DNA from: Planctomycetaceae bacterium
GTDB lineage: Bacteria > Planctomycetota > Phycisphaerae > UBA1845 > UTPLA1
Assembly: GCA_011525745.1 (NCBI GenBank)
Contig: WYBU01000122.1
Span: 38,463 to 102,462, forward strand
Direction: 5' to 3'
Length of the DNA stretch: 64,000 nt
This document shows, piece by piece, positions 36,514-44,097 of the stretch; the stretch's first letter is position 1, and each line of letters opens with the position of its first letter. A program made the translations under genes and the position numbers. The notes under the pieces were generated by a model. The model did no database searches and was not told where the DNA came from. It saw only the letters and a program-made list of their open reading frames with translations.

Positions 36514-37167
36514 ATGATTCAGATCGACTCCATCCGCGCCAGGGTGTTCGTTTCGGCCGCCGCGGCCGTGTTCGCGTTCGCGGCGACGTCCGCACAGGCG
36601 ACGCCGACGCCACTGTATGCCACGCAGGATCCGACCGTTCCCAGCTCGTTCACGCTCGACTTCGGCGACGAGTTCGGACCGCGCACCGCCAACATCACGA
36701 CGACGAACTACACGCTTGAAATCGACTCGCCGGCCGGGGAAGCCGCCTTCGTCGACTACTTCCAGACGGTCGAGCCGCTGATTCTTCCCGGCGGCTTCAG
36801 CACGGGCGACATCACCGTGCGCGTCGTGCCGGGGTCGTCCAGCGGTGTGTACGACGGCATTACCGGCGAGTTCTCCACGAGTGAGTTTTACGAGGTGTCA
36901 TTCACCGGCGATCTGAGCATGTTCGGGCTTGAGTCGCCGGTCTATCTGCCCAGCACGTCGCAGGGCCAGATCAACTACCTGTCGCCGCATGCGGGGACGA
37001 TCAGCATGGCGTGGAGCGGCCAGGGCGTGTTGATGGACCCGAGCGATCCCGACAATCAGCTTGTTTTTACCTACACCTGCGCGGTCAACACGACATTCAT
37101 CCCCGAGCCGGCGAGCCTGGCGCTGCTGGCGGCGGGGGGGTTGGCGCTGTTGCGGCGAAGGCGATGA
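36514..37167 (+). CDS. PEP-CTERM sorted exported protein
   Basis: A 217-residue exported protein. A signal peptide (residues 1 to about 29, ending TSAQA) is followed by a Ser/Thr-rich beta body of no recognised family and a C-terminal sorting tail: PEPASLALLAAGGLALLRRRR, i.e. the PEP motif, a hydrophobic stretch and a basic end. Such tails are cut by exosortase, often in exopolysaccharide-producing species; no exosortase is in the window. AGGAG lies 9 bp before ATG 36514. Function beyond surface sorting is unknown. Confidence 0.82.
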   Translation: MIQIDSIRARVFVSAAAAVFAFAATSAQATPTPLYATQDPTVPSSFTLDFGDEFGPRTANITTTNYTLEIDSPAGEAAFVDYFQTVEPLILPGGFSTGDITVRVVPGSSSGVYDGITGEFSTSEFYEVSFTGDLSMFGLESPVYLPSTSQGQINYLSPHAGTISMAWSGQGVLMDPSDPDNQLVFTYTCAVNTTFIPEPASLALLAAGGLALLRRRR

Positions 37168-37226
37168 CGTAAAGTCGTTCGTGTCGATATTCGACGGTGG
37201 AGTTGCCCACTGGGCAATACGGTTGT

Positions 37227-37787
37227 CTACGATTGATGCGGAAGGAAGGCGGAGAGGCGCTCGCCCAGTTGGAGTCGGTCTGCCCACTCGCGCAGGTACG
37301 CCAGGTCAAGATCGGTGCAAATACCGAGGATTTCTTCAATATCGGCCTGGTCCTTTGGTCGATGAGCGATGAGTTTCAGCAGAATGATGTCCTCGGGCCT
37401 CATGACGCGCAACGCTCTTCGCGCGATTGTTGTGTTTCGAGCACGCGACAGGGCCGAACGGAGAAAATCGTCCAGAGCCACGAACAAGTCCGTGTGCCAT
37501 ACGTGGCGATCGAGAAAGCGATTGACCTTGGCTTTTTGGAACCCTCCGTCGATGTCGAGAAAACCGGTGCGATGCTCCGACGGCACGTCGAATCCCGCGT
37601 CCTCAAGCGCGTCGAAGAGTTCTTGCAGTCCTTCTGCATCAGCTGCGACGGCAATGTCGGCATCGAACGTCGGACGCGGCAGGCCCCAGGCCCGCGCGGC
37701 GAATCCGCCCATGACCGCATAGGGAATGCCAAGTCGCTCAATGACCGAGATCGTTTCCAAGAGAACCTGCTGAATGGGCACGTCCAA
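37227..37787 (-). CDS. MNT-like nucleotidyltransferase (DUF6036/AbiEii-like)
   Basis: About 186 residues. The nucleotidyltransferase core reads PYAVMGGFAARAWGLPRPTFDADIAV: GG, then R-x-T-x-D-x-D, the metal-binding pattern of the polymerase-beta superfamily as in AbiEii-type toxins and other MNT proteins. MRPEDIILLKLIAHRPKDQADIEEIL near residue 130 matches the K...R..KD..DI block of this family. I place the start at TTG 37787, 8 bp after GGAGG; GTG 37781 is close. A small charged ORF lies directly upstream and runs on over this gene in another frame, resembling a toxin-antitoxin arrangement. Confidence 0.7.
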   Translation of the reverse strand: MDVPIQQVLLETISVIERLGIPYAVMGGFAARAWGLPRPTFDADIAVAADAEGLQELFDALEDAGFDVPSEHRTGFLDIDGGFQKAKVNRFLDRHVWHTDLFVALDDFLRSALSRARNTTIARRALRVMRPEDIILLKLIAHRPKDQADIEEILGICTDLDLAYLREWADRLQLGERLSAFLPHQS

Positions 37788-37990
37788 CAGCGAAACCTCC
37801 GCAGATGCTCCAGGATGATCGCATCGGCGCGGTCGTGTTGCTCGCTGTCCCACGCCAGGCGGCGTTCGCGTTCTTCTTCCGGCAGCTCCCTCAACATGCT
37901 CCACGCCAGGCTCATCAGCGCCTCGACCTGCTCCCAGCGCTCTTCCGGCGTCATGCGGCGATAGGCTTCGATCTGTTCCTGGCTCAGCAT
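37400..37990 (-). CDS. Small charged protein upstream of the nucleotidyltransferase, run-on frame
   Basis: The first 66 codons (MLSQEQIEAYRRMTPEERWE onward, to ILEHLRRF) look genuinely coding: helical, Glu/Arg-rich, like small partners encoded before MNT proteins. Beyond that no stop codon occurs until 37400, but the last 130 residues are the out-of-frame reading of the nucleotidyltransferase and look like random Arg/Ser/Pro sequence. Either the protein truly overlaps the next gene, or an indel has removed its stop. The ATG at 37990 is the only good start. Confidence 0.45.
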   Translation of the reverse strand: MLSQEQIEAYRRMTPEERWEQVEALMSLAWSMLRELPEEERERRLAWDSEQHDRADAIILEHLRRFRCWTCPFSRFSWKRSRSLSDLAFPMRSWADSPRGPGACRVRRSMPTLPSQLMQKDCKNSSTRLRTRDSTCRRSIAPVFSTSTEGSKKPRSIAFSIATYGTRTCSWLWTIFSVRPCRVLETQQSREERCAS

Positions 37991-38036
37991 GACGAGATGA
38001 TATTAACCGACCGCGCGATAAAGCAACGTGAACGCC

Positions 38037-38666
38037 TCACTCCGCCAGCATGGCCGTCATCCGCTCGGCCCGTCGTGCCACTGCACTGCGCGGATTGGTG
38101 CGCTGGCGGCGGATGAACCGCGCCACGTCGGGCCGGCGGCAGACGTCGTCGCCCAACTGTGCAAACGCGTTCAGCGCCTCGCCGATCGCCACGTTGCGGC
38201 ATTCCGGCGTCGCGTAGCGGGCGCGCTCGACGCCCAGCACGGCGGGAACGATCCGGTCCAGCAGATCCGGCCGGGCGCGGCCGATGTGTGCAGTGCCCTG
38301 AATGGCGTTGGCCGCGCTGATGAGATTGTCGCCGTCGATGAACGCCAGGTACCGGTCGAGCACGGCATCGAGCCTGTGTCCCGAATCGGCGGCGGCCATC
38401 ATCGCGAGCAGCCGCATCGCGTTCCAGCAGACGATCTTGCTGTCGCTCTCGAGCAACGCCGCGACGGCGTCGAAGTGCGAACAAACGCGCTTCGGGTCCT
38501 TCGCGGCGGTGGCGCACAGCGCCTTGCCGGCGGCGAACCGAGCCGTGCCGGTCGGAGCGGCCATTGTCGCCACCGCTGTCAACACGCGCGCTTCGGGGAG
38601 CGCACGAACGGGCCGTTTCTTCACGATACGCCGGCGTGATTTCGTGGGGCGACGTTTGGGCGGCAT
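38037..38666 (-). CDS. HEAT-like helical repeat protein
   Basis: A 209-residue soluble protein. After a Lys/Arg-rich N-terminus (MPPKRRPTKSRRRIVKKRP) there are alpha-helical pairs of HEAT/armadillo character, e.g. FAAGKALCATAAKDPKRVCS, AVAALLESDSKIVCWNAMRL and NLISAANAIQGTAHIGRARP. The basic N-terminus could bind nucleic acid, but that is inference. ATG 38666 has GGAGG 6 bp upstream; the frame to 38699 is unneeded. It is divergent from the universal stress gene. Function unknown. Confidence 0.65.
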   Translation of the reverse strand: MPPKRRPTKSRRRIVKKRPVRALPEARVLTAVATMAAPTGTARFAAGKALCATAAKDPKRVCSHFDAVAALLESDSKIVCWNAMRLLAMMAAADSGHRLDAVLDRYLAFIDGDNLISAANAIQGTAHIGRARPDLLDRIVPAVLGVERARYATPECRNVAIGEALNAFAQLGDDVCRRPDVARFIRRQRTNPRSAVARRAERMTAMLAE

Positions 38667-38824
38667 AGAGCCTCCACGGCGAGCGTGACGGGCAAGCAAC
38701 GGGAATTGTCGACGCGCCGCGACTTGCCGTCAACGACGGCCGCCGCCTGGCGACTCCAATGAGCACGACCCCGGCTGCGCATGACTGGTCATCGCGCCAC
38801 TCGCGCGGCTCGCGGCGTTTTTTT

Positions 38825-38853
38825 TGACCTGCGTTCGCGCGGCCGATACACTG
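38825..38853 (+). promoter_or_regulatory. Sigma70-like promoter for the universal stress gene
   Basis: TTGACC (38825-38830) and TACACT (38848-38853) with a 17-bp spacer, immediately after a run of T bases that could act as an upstream element. The leader to ATG 38891 is about 31 bases and carries GGGAGAG. Confidence 0.55.
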
Positions 38854-38890
38854 CCAGCGCCGCAATTTCATCTTCACGGGAGAGTGTTTC

Positions 38891-39358
38891 ATGCTCCTGA
38901 AAAAGATCCTCTGCCCGACCGACTATTCCGACCTGTCGGCCCTCGCGATCGCTTACGCGCGCTCATTCGCCGACACTTATCGCGCCGAGCTGCATTTGTT
39001 GCACGTTGTCGACGAGGCCTATCAATACTGGATGGCACTCGGCCCCAACAGCCTGCCGATCGGCCCCTCCGACGCCGAACTGGTCGAGGCCGCCCGACAG
39101 GGCATGAAGACCTTCGTCGAAAAGCACCTGGCCGACGCGACCACACCGTGCCTCACCGAAGTGCGCCTCGGCCGCCCCTATCTCGAAATCATGAAATACG
39201 CCGACGAAATCGGCGCGGACCTCATCATCATGGGCACGCACGGCCGCTCGGGCCTGACGCACATGCTGCTGGGTTCGGTGACCGACAAAGTCGTCCGCAA
39301 GTCGCACTGCGCGGTGCTGACCGTCCGGCCGCCGGCGGAGTCGACCGAGGCGTCGTAA
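38891..39358 (+). CDS. Universal stress protein (UspA family)
   Basis: A 155-residue single-domain UspA protein. It begins LLKKILCPTDYSDLSALAIAYARSFA and ends with DLIIMGTHGRSGLTHMLLGSVTDKVVRKSHCAVLTV, containing the ATP-binding G-x2-G-x9-G(S/T) motif (GTHGRSGLTHMLLGS), so it probably binds ATP. Such proteins accumulate under starvation or stress; the precise role varies. It has its own promoter and no operon partner. A two-domain relative lies at 54712-55599. Confidence 0.92.
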   Translation: MLLKKILCPTDYSDLSALAIAYARSFADTYRAELHLLHVVDEAYQYWMALGPNSLPIGPSDAELVEAARQGMKTFVEKHLADATTPCLTEVRLGRPYLEIMKYADEIGADLIIMGTHGRSGLTHMLLGSVTDKVVRKSHCAVLTVRPPAESTEAS

Positions 39359-39424
39359 AGAGTCGCGAAAAACTCACTCGTGCGATCGGTCGTGCTTCGC
39401 GCGTGACGAGACTCAACATGGCCA

Positions 39425-39477
39425 GGCCCTCGCGGCCATGCTCTTCGGAATCGCCGGACCCGACTTTCGCGAGGGCC
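39425..39477. repeat. Stem-loop with conserved loop motif
   Basis: Perfect 9-bp arms GGCCCTCGC (39425-39433) and GCGAGGGCC (39469-39477) enclose a loop containing TCTTCGGAATCGC (39442-39454), the same motif found in the loop of the stem at 28608-28657. It lies between the universal stress gene and the GT87-like gene and could act as a terminator for the former. Confidence 0.65.
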
Positions 39478-39537
39478 ATGCCACCCGCCGGGGCAAATGG
39501 TGTGGCCTATCTCGCACGATTCCTGAGGGTTTGATGA

Positions 39538-40929
39538 GTGCGTTTCACCACATGGCCTCCTTTTCGCCGCGCACTGCCGCTCGTCGCCGCCGCCGGACTC
39601 GCGACGTTTTCCATCGGCGGATGGCTGCTCGGCGGACCGGCCGGCGGCTTCCGCATCTGGCAGGCGCTGTACGTCGCCGGCGCCATCGGCTATTTCGCGC
39701 TGCTGGCATGGTGTGCGTCGCGACGTCACGTCGCCTGGGGGTTGATCTTCCTGGCGGCGGTGGCGGTTCGCGTGCCGCTGCTGGCCACGCCGCCTGACTC
39801 CGACTGCTATCGCTACGTGTGGGAGGGGCGAATTCAGCGGCTGGGCCTCAATCCGTTCGAGGTCGCGCCGGACGATCCGCGGCTGATCCCGTGGCGCGAC
39901 GTCGTCTGGGAGCGCATCGAAAAGAAGCACTATCCGACAATCTATCCCCCCCTGGCGCAGTTGGTCTTTTCGTTCGTCGCCGCGCGCTGGTACGACCCGA
40001 AGGCAATGCAGATCACGGCGTGCGCATTCGATCTGCTCGTCGTTGGGCTGCTGATGTCGACGCTTCGTGCACTGCGCCGGCCGGCGTGGTGGTCGGCCTA
40101 TTACGCCTTCTCGCCGATCGTGCTGGCCTCGTTCGCGCACGCCGGGCATATCGATGCATTGATGCTCGCGCTGCTCGTGCTGTTTGTTCGTGCACTCGTG
40201 GAAATAAGGAAGCAACGAAGCGACGCAGCGACTCTCGCGCAAACCCCGGAACGACCAGGGCAAGCGACGACCGGCCGCGTCCCCGCGAGCATGCCGGAAG
40301 CACGGGCGAACGCCGCCGCGCTGTCGGCGGGCCTGTTCCTCGGCGTCGCGGTGCTGGCCAAGACCGTGCCGGCCATCCTCGCCGCGGTCCTGTGGCGGCG
40401 CAGGCGGCTGGGGATTGTCGTCGCGGCGGCAATCGTCATTCTGGGCTATCTGCCCTTCGCCGACGCCGGTCGCGGACTGTTTTTCACGCTTTTCGACTTC
40501 CCCCGGCAGGATCGTTTCAACGGCCCGCTCGATCTGCTGCTGGGCGACTCGCTGCGCCTGCGCGTGCGTAACGCCATCGCCCTGCTCATCCTCGCCGCAC
40601 TGACGTTGCTCGTGCTGATTCGACCGCGGCGTGTCGAGCAGGATGCCCGGCGACTGCTGAGCGGCGTGGTGCTGCTGTTGCCGATCGTCCATTACTGGTA
40701 CGTCACGTGGCCGCTGACGTTGCTGGCACTGCTGCCGAGCCGTCCCCTTTCGTGGCTGGGGCTGACCGCGAGCATGGTGATCTACTGGAACGCGCCACAT
40801 TCATACGCGACGGGCGGCGCCTGGGGACTCTCCTGGCGGGAGACGGCGGCGGTGTGGGCGCCGTTTTTCGTGCTGTGGGCGGCAGAGTTGACTTTCAGCT
40901 TGGCCAAGCGCCGGGGTCAACCGGCATGA
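39538..40929 (+). CDS. GT87/mannosyltransferase-like polytopic glycosyltransferase
   Basis: A 463-residue polytopic protein with about ten membrane helices. The first extramembrane loop reads DSDCYRYVWEGRIQRLGLNPFEVAP, the GT-C type signature of polyprenol-phosphate-mannose-dependent enzymes (GT87/DUF2029-like), followed by HYPTIYPPLAQLVF, also typical. A hydrophilic insertion at about 222-262 breaks the helices. The start is GTG 39538 with GAGGG about 8 bp upstream; no ATG in this frame is better. Acceptor unknown. It is the third GT-C enzyme in the window, none in a glycan cluster. Confidence 0.72.
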   Translation: MRFTTWPPFRRALPLVAAAGLATFSIGGWLLGGPAGGFRIWQALYVAGAIGYFALLAWCASRRHVAWGLIFLAAVAVRVPLLATPPDSDCYRYVWEGRIQRLGLNPFEVAPDDPRLIPWRDVVWERIEKKHYPTIYPPLAQLVFSFVAARWYDPKAMQITACAFDLLVVGLLMSTLRALRRPAWWSAYYAFSPIVLASFAHAGHIDALMLALLVLFVRALVEIRKQRSDAATLAQTPERPGQATTGRVPASMPEARANAAALSAGLFLGVAVLAKTVPAILAAVLWRRRRLGIVVAAAIVILGYLPFADAGRGLFFTLFDFPRQDRFNGPLDLLLGDSLRLRVRNAIALLILAALTLLVLIRPRRVEQDARRLLSGVVLLLPIVHYWYVTWPLTLLALLPSRPLSWLGLTASMVIYWNAPHSYATGGAWGLSWRETAAVWAPFFVLWAAELTFSLAKRRGQPA

Positions 40930-41056
40930 ATCATCCGGGCGAAGTTCAAGGCCGCGCGCGGGAATGGCTCGAACGAATCACCACCCGTGACGCATGAGAA
41001 AATCGAACATGGCCAATCCCTGCGCGGTTCCTGACGCGCCGAACCACCCGACCGTC

Positions 41057-42142
41057 TCATGCGATCTGAGCGTGGCCGTGCTCGATCGCCATCGCCAAAC
41101 CATCGAACAGCAGTTTCTCACTGACGTTTTGCGCGATGTGCGTTTCGGCCGTTGCCAGCGCCCGGATCGCGCCCGAGATGGCCTGTGGTCCCATACGACG
41201 GGCGATGCGCTGCAACGCCGCCGCGTCGGTCGGATGCGCGATGGGCGGTTGTCCGACCGCGGTCCGCAAGACGTCGCGCAGTGCGCATCCGATCATCGAC
41301 AGCACAAGCTGCTGGGCGGCGCGATTCGCGGCGCCTTCGCTGCCTTCGTCTTCAACCGAAACGGCGCCCTGTTTGAGCAGCGCTTTGCCCAGGTCCTGGA
41401 ACTCCCTGCTGGCCGCCAGCGGATCGTCACTCGCCCTCTCAATCAGCTCCAACACCTGCTGCCGGTTTGCCGACAGCCCCCCGCCGGCCAGCTTCATCGC
41501 CATGCCGAGCCGCCCCTCCGCCAGTCCGACGATGTAGGCCGCATCCGCCTCCGGCAAGCTTGCCTCTTTCCTCAGCCGCGAATGCACGAACTCGTCCGGC
41601 AACCGGTGAAACTCGATCGTCTGGCAGCGCGAGCGGATCGTCGGCAATATCTGCTCGGGCGTCTGCGTCAGCAGAATCAGATAGCTGCGCGGCGGCGGCT
41701 CTTCGAGCGTCTTCAGCAGCGAGTTGCCCCCGCCGGCCCGCAGGCGTTCGGCCTTCTCGATGATGAACACCTTGGCCCGCCCGCGAACCGGCGCATGGCC
41801 GATGGCATCGACGACGAACATGCGGATCACGTCGACGCTGAAGTCGCGCGCCTGTTGGTCGCGGATTCGCTTGTCGGGGTGCAGCTTGTTCAGCGCGCGA
41901 TAGATCAAGTGCAGATCGAGATGCGTGCCCGCCTCGACGGCGACGCAGTCGTCGCACTTTCCGCAGGCGTCGTCGGCCGCGTTCGGGCAAAGCAGCCGCC
42001 GCGCCAGCCGAATCGCCGTCATGCCCTTGCCGACGCCGTCGGGCCCGGCGAACAGATAGGCGTGCGGCATGCGCCCGCTGCGCAGAGCGCGGTCGATGCG
42101 CGACAAGGCGTCTTCCTGATGCTGCACGTCGGTCCACTTCAT
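41057..42142 (-). CDS. holB: DNA polymerase III delta-prime subunit
   Basis: A 361-residue AAA+ clamp-loader subunit. Walker A-like GPDGVGKG at 33-40, a zinc module (CPNAADDACGKCDDC near 55-69), then FIIEKAERL (Walker B-like), NSLLKTLEEPPPRSYLILLTQ and TIRSRCQ (the SRC motif). These mark delta-prime rather than DnaX. ATG 42142 starts MKWTDVQHQEDAL, close to the usual start. The C-terminal collar domain is shorter and Ala-rich. It is the last gene of lipA-tmk-holB; tmk-holB adjacency is widespread in bacteria. Confidence 0.88.
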   Translation of the reverse strand: MKWTDVQHQEDALSRIDRALRSGRMPHAYLFAGPDGVGKGMTAIRLARRLLCPNAADDACGKCDDCVAVEAGTHLDLHLIYRALNKLHPDKRIRDQQARDFSVDVIRMFVVDAIGHAPVRGRAKVFIIEKAERLRAGGGNSLLKTLEEPPPRSYLILLTQTPEQILPTIRSRCQTIEFHRLPDEFVHSRLRKEASLPEADAAYIVGLAEGRLGMAMKLAGGGLSANRQQVLELIERASDDPLAASREFQDLGKALLKQGAVSVEDEGSEGAANRAAQQLVLSMIGCALRDVLRTAVGQPPIAHPTDAAALQRIARRMGPQAISGAIRALATAETHIAQNVSEKLLFDGLAMAIEHGHAQIA

Positions 42143-42174
42143 GAGATTGCTCGTACGACGATTCTCCGACACTT

Positions 42175-42240
42175 CAGCGATGGATGGTTGAAAGCCGGCC
42201 CTTCGGTCCGGTTCCCCCGCTTGCGCGGGGGTTCTGATCC
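42175..42240. repeat. CAGCGATGGATG element with two hairpins
   Basis: Starts CAGCGATGGATG and contains GCCGGCCCTTCGGTCCGG and CCCCCGC/GCGGGGG hairpins. The first half matches 28564-28607. It sits in the 126-bp gap between tmk and holB and may reduce holB transcription. Confidence 0.6.
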
Positions 42241-42268
42241 GGCGCCGACTTGGTTCCGGCGCCGCGGC

Positions 42269-42979
42269 CTACTCGAGCCCAGCGGTGCTCAACACGCTGT
42301 CCAGCGCTTCCAGCACCCGTTGATGCACGACTTCTACGTCGGCCGTGCCATCCACGACGCGCACCGGCCGCGGATAAACGTTACCCAGTTCCGTAAACAG
42401 CGTGCGCACGCGGCGATGAAACGCCAGAGGCCGCGCTTCCATCGCATCGACGTGCGCGTCGTGGAAGATCATCCGCTGACCGTTCTCTCGCACGCTCGAC
42501 CGCCCCGCCCCCACCGGCCGGCCGGTACGCTGAAAGCCCAGCTCCGGCGGCACGTCGACGACGATCGTCACATCCGGCCACGTCCGCCCGATGGCGAACC
42601 GCGCCAGCTCGATGATTTGGCCCATGTCGTAACCCGCCGCTCCCTGATAGGCGCACGTCGCCGAGACGAACCGATCGCAGATCACCGCCTCTCCGCGGCG
42701 CAGCGCCGGCTCGATGACGCGGCCCACGAGCTGCGCCCGCGACGCCATGAACAGCAGCGTCTCGCAGCGCACGTCCATTTCCGAAAGATCGAAATCGAGC
42801 AGCACGTGGCGGATGCGGTCGCCGATGGGCGTTCCGCCTGGGTCCTTGGCGCGCGCCACCGGCACGCCGTGCCCATCGAGCAGCCGTACGACGCGCTCGA
42901 TCTGCGTGCTCTTGCCACCGCCGTCCGGGCCGTCGAACACGATGAACTTGCCGCGCAGGCGTTCGGGCAGGGGAACCAT
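42269..42979 (-). CDS. tmk: Thymidylate kinase
   Basis: A 236-residue P-loop kinase converting dTMP to dTDP. Walker A GPDGGGKST is at 17-25, followed by PGGTPIGDRIRHVLL (family PGGT), DRFVSATCAYQGAAGYD (DR(Y/F) motif and substrate-binding region) and VVDVPPELGFQRTGRP (lid). The family lid arginines appear as RTGRPVGAGRSSVRENG. ATG 42979 overlaps the lipA stop by one base (TGATG), so it is translationally coupled. Confidence 0.93.
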   Translation of the reverse strand: MVPLPERLRGKFIVFDGPDGGGKSTQIERVVRLLDGHGVPVARAKDPGGTPIGDRIRHVLLDFDLSEMDVRCETLLFMASRAQLVGRVIEPALRRGEAVICDRFVSATCAYQGAAGYDMGQIIELARFAIGRTWPDVTIVVDVPPELGFQRTGRPVGAGRSSVRENGQRMIFHDAHVDAMEARPLAFHRRVRTLFTELGNVYPRPVRVVDGTADVEVVHQRVLEALDSVLSTAGLE

Positions 42980-43893
42980 CAGCGGGCGCTCCGGCGGCGG
43001 TCGGCGATGGTGGAATAGACGTCGCCCGCGTTGTAACTGGATCGGACGAACGGCCCCGATGCGACGGAGGCGAATCCCATCGCCCGCGCCTCGGCCGCAA
43101 TCTCATCGAATTCGGCCGGCTCGTAATAGCGAACGACCGGCAGGTGTTGCGGCGTCGGTCGCAGGTACTGGCCGACCGTCAGGATGTCGACGTCGTGCGC
43201 CCGCAGATCGCGCAGCGTCTGTGTCAGCTCGTCCCGCGTTTCGCCCAGGCCGACCATGATGCCGCTCTTGGTGTAGGCGTCGGGCAGCCGCCGGCGGACC
43301 TTGGTGAATACTTCCAGCGACTGGGCATAGCGCGCGTGCCGGCTGCGGACCGTCGGCGTCAACCGCTCGACCGTCTCGACGTTGTGGTTGTAGATGTCGG
43401 GGCGGGCGTCGCAAAGCGTGTCGAGGCAGTCGTCGCGCGCGTGGAAATCGGCCGGCAGCACCTCGATTGCCGTATCGGGCGCGGCCTCGCGTATGGCGCG
43501 AACGCAGGCCGCGAAATGTCCGGCGCCTTCGTCGTCGAGATCATCGCGCGCCACGGCCGTGATCACGACGTGTCGCAAACCCAGCGCCGCAACGGCCTGG
43601 GCCAGGCGGGCAGGTTCGTCGGGTTCCGGAGGTCGCGGCGGGGCCGTTGTGACGGCGCAGAAGCCGCATTTGCGCGTGCAGTGGTCGCCCAGGATCATGA
43701 ACGTCGCGTGCCGGTGCGACCAGCATTCGTTGAGATTGGGGCAGCGGGCCTCTTCGCAGACGGTGGCCACACCGCTTCGCGACACGATCTCACGCGTGCG
43801 CAGCAGCGCTTCGCCGCTGTGCAGCGATTTTCGCAGCCAGGGCGGCAGGCGACGACCCGAGGGCTTCGGTGGATCGAGCACGTTCAAGTGCAT
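42979..43893 (-). CDS. lipA: Lipoyl synthase
   Basis: A 304-residue radical-SAM enzyme that inserts two sulfurs into octanoyl chains on lipoyl domains. The auxiliary cluster cysteines C46, C51 and C57 (CEEARCPNLNEC) and the radical-SAM cysteines C72, C76 and C79 (CTRKCGFC) are all present, and the C-terminal RSSYNAGD carries the conserved serine. ATG 43893 gives a normal N-terminus. A strong promoter at 43901-43929 places the transcription start within a base or so of the ATG, implying a leaderless message. No lipB is adjacent. Confidence 0.94.
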   Translation of the reverse strand: MHLNVLDPPKPSGRRLPPWLRKSLHSGEALLRTREIVSRSGVATVCEEARCPNLNECWSHRHATFMILGDHCTRKCGFCAVTTAPPRPPEPDEPARLAQAVAALGLRHVVITAVARDDLDDEGAGHFAACVRAIREAAPDTAIEVLPADFHARDDCLDTLCDARPDIYNHNVETVERLTPTVRSRHARYAQSLEVFTKVRRRLPDAYTKSGIMVGLGETRDELTQTLRDLRAHDVDILTVGQYLRPTPQHLPVVRYYEPAEFDEIAAEARAMGFASVASGPFVRSSYNAGDVYSTIADRRRSAR

Positions 43894-43900
43894 CCCGTCC

Positions 43901-43929
43901 AGTATAGGGCCGGGCGCGCGGTTGCGCAA
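43901..43929 (-). promoter_or_regulatory. Strong promoter giving a possibly leaderless lipA mRNA
   Basis: Minus strand TTGCGC (43929-43924) and TATACT (43906-43901) with a 17-bp spacer. Only 7 bp separate the -10 box from the lipA ATG at 43893, so the predicted +1 falls at or next to the start codon. Confidence 0.5.
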
Positions 43930-43952
43930 GGAGCGTGGTGGGCCGCCAAGTT

Positions 43953-44033
43953 GGTCCGAGCCGCAATCGCCGGCGCTGCGGTTATTCCCCATTGCGGTGT
44001 TGACCCCGGCGCTGGCGCTTGGGGCTTGGATCA
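43953..44033. repeat. TCCGAGCCGC and TGATCCAAGCC repeat copies upstream of lipA
   Basis: 43953-43981 resembles the TGATCCGAGCCGCAAGCG modules at 50.9-51.1 kb. 43999-44033 is the second copy of the element at 33915-33949 (shared GTTGACCCCGGCG and GGGGCTTGGATCA). Confidence 0.65.
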
Positions 44034-44097
44034 GGGAACCTCCCGCAACCCGGCGTGGCGCCCGGCCCGCGCGCCGCCCGCCCGATGGGCCGCTCTG

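Noticed and set aside
40994..43018. Long plus-strand ORF of 674 codons
   Set aside because: It lies antisense to holB and tmk, which have complete motifs. The translation is Arg/His/Gln-rich without domains, a usual high-GC artefact.
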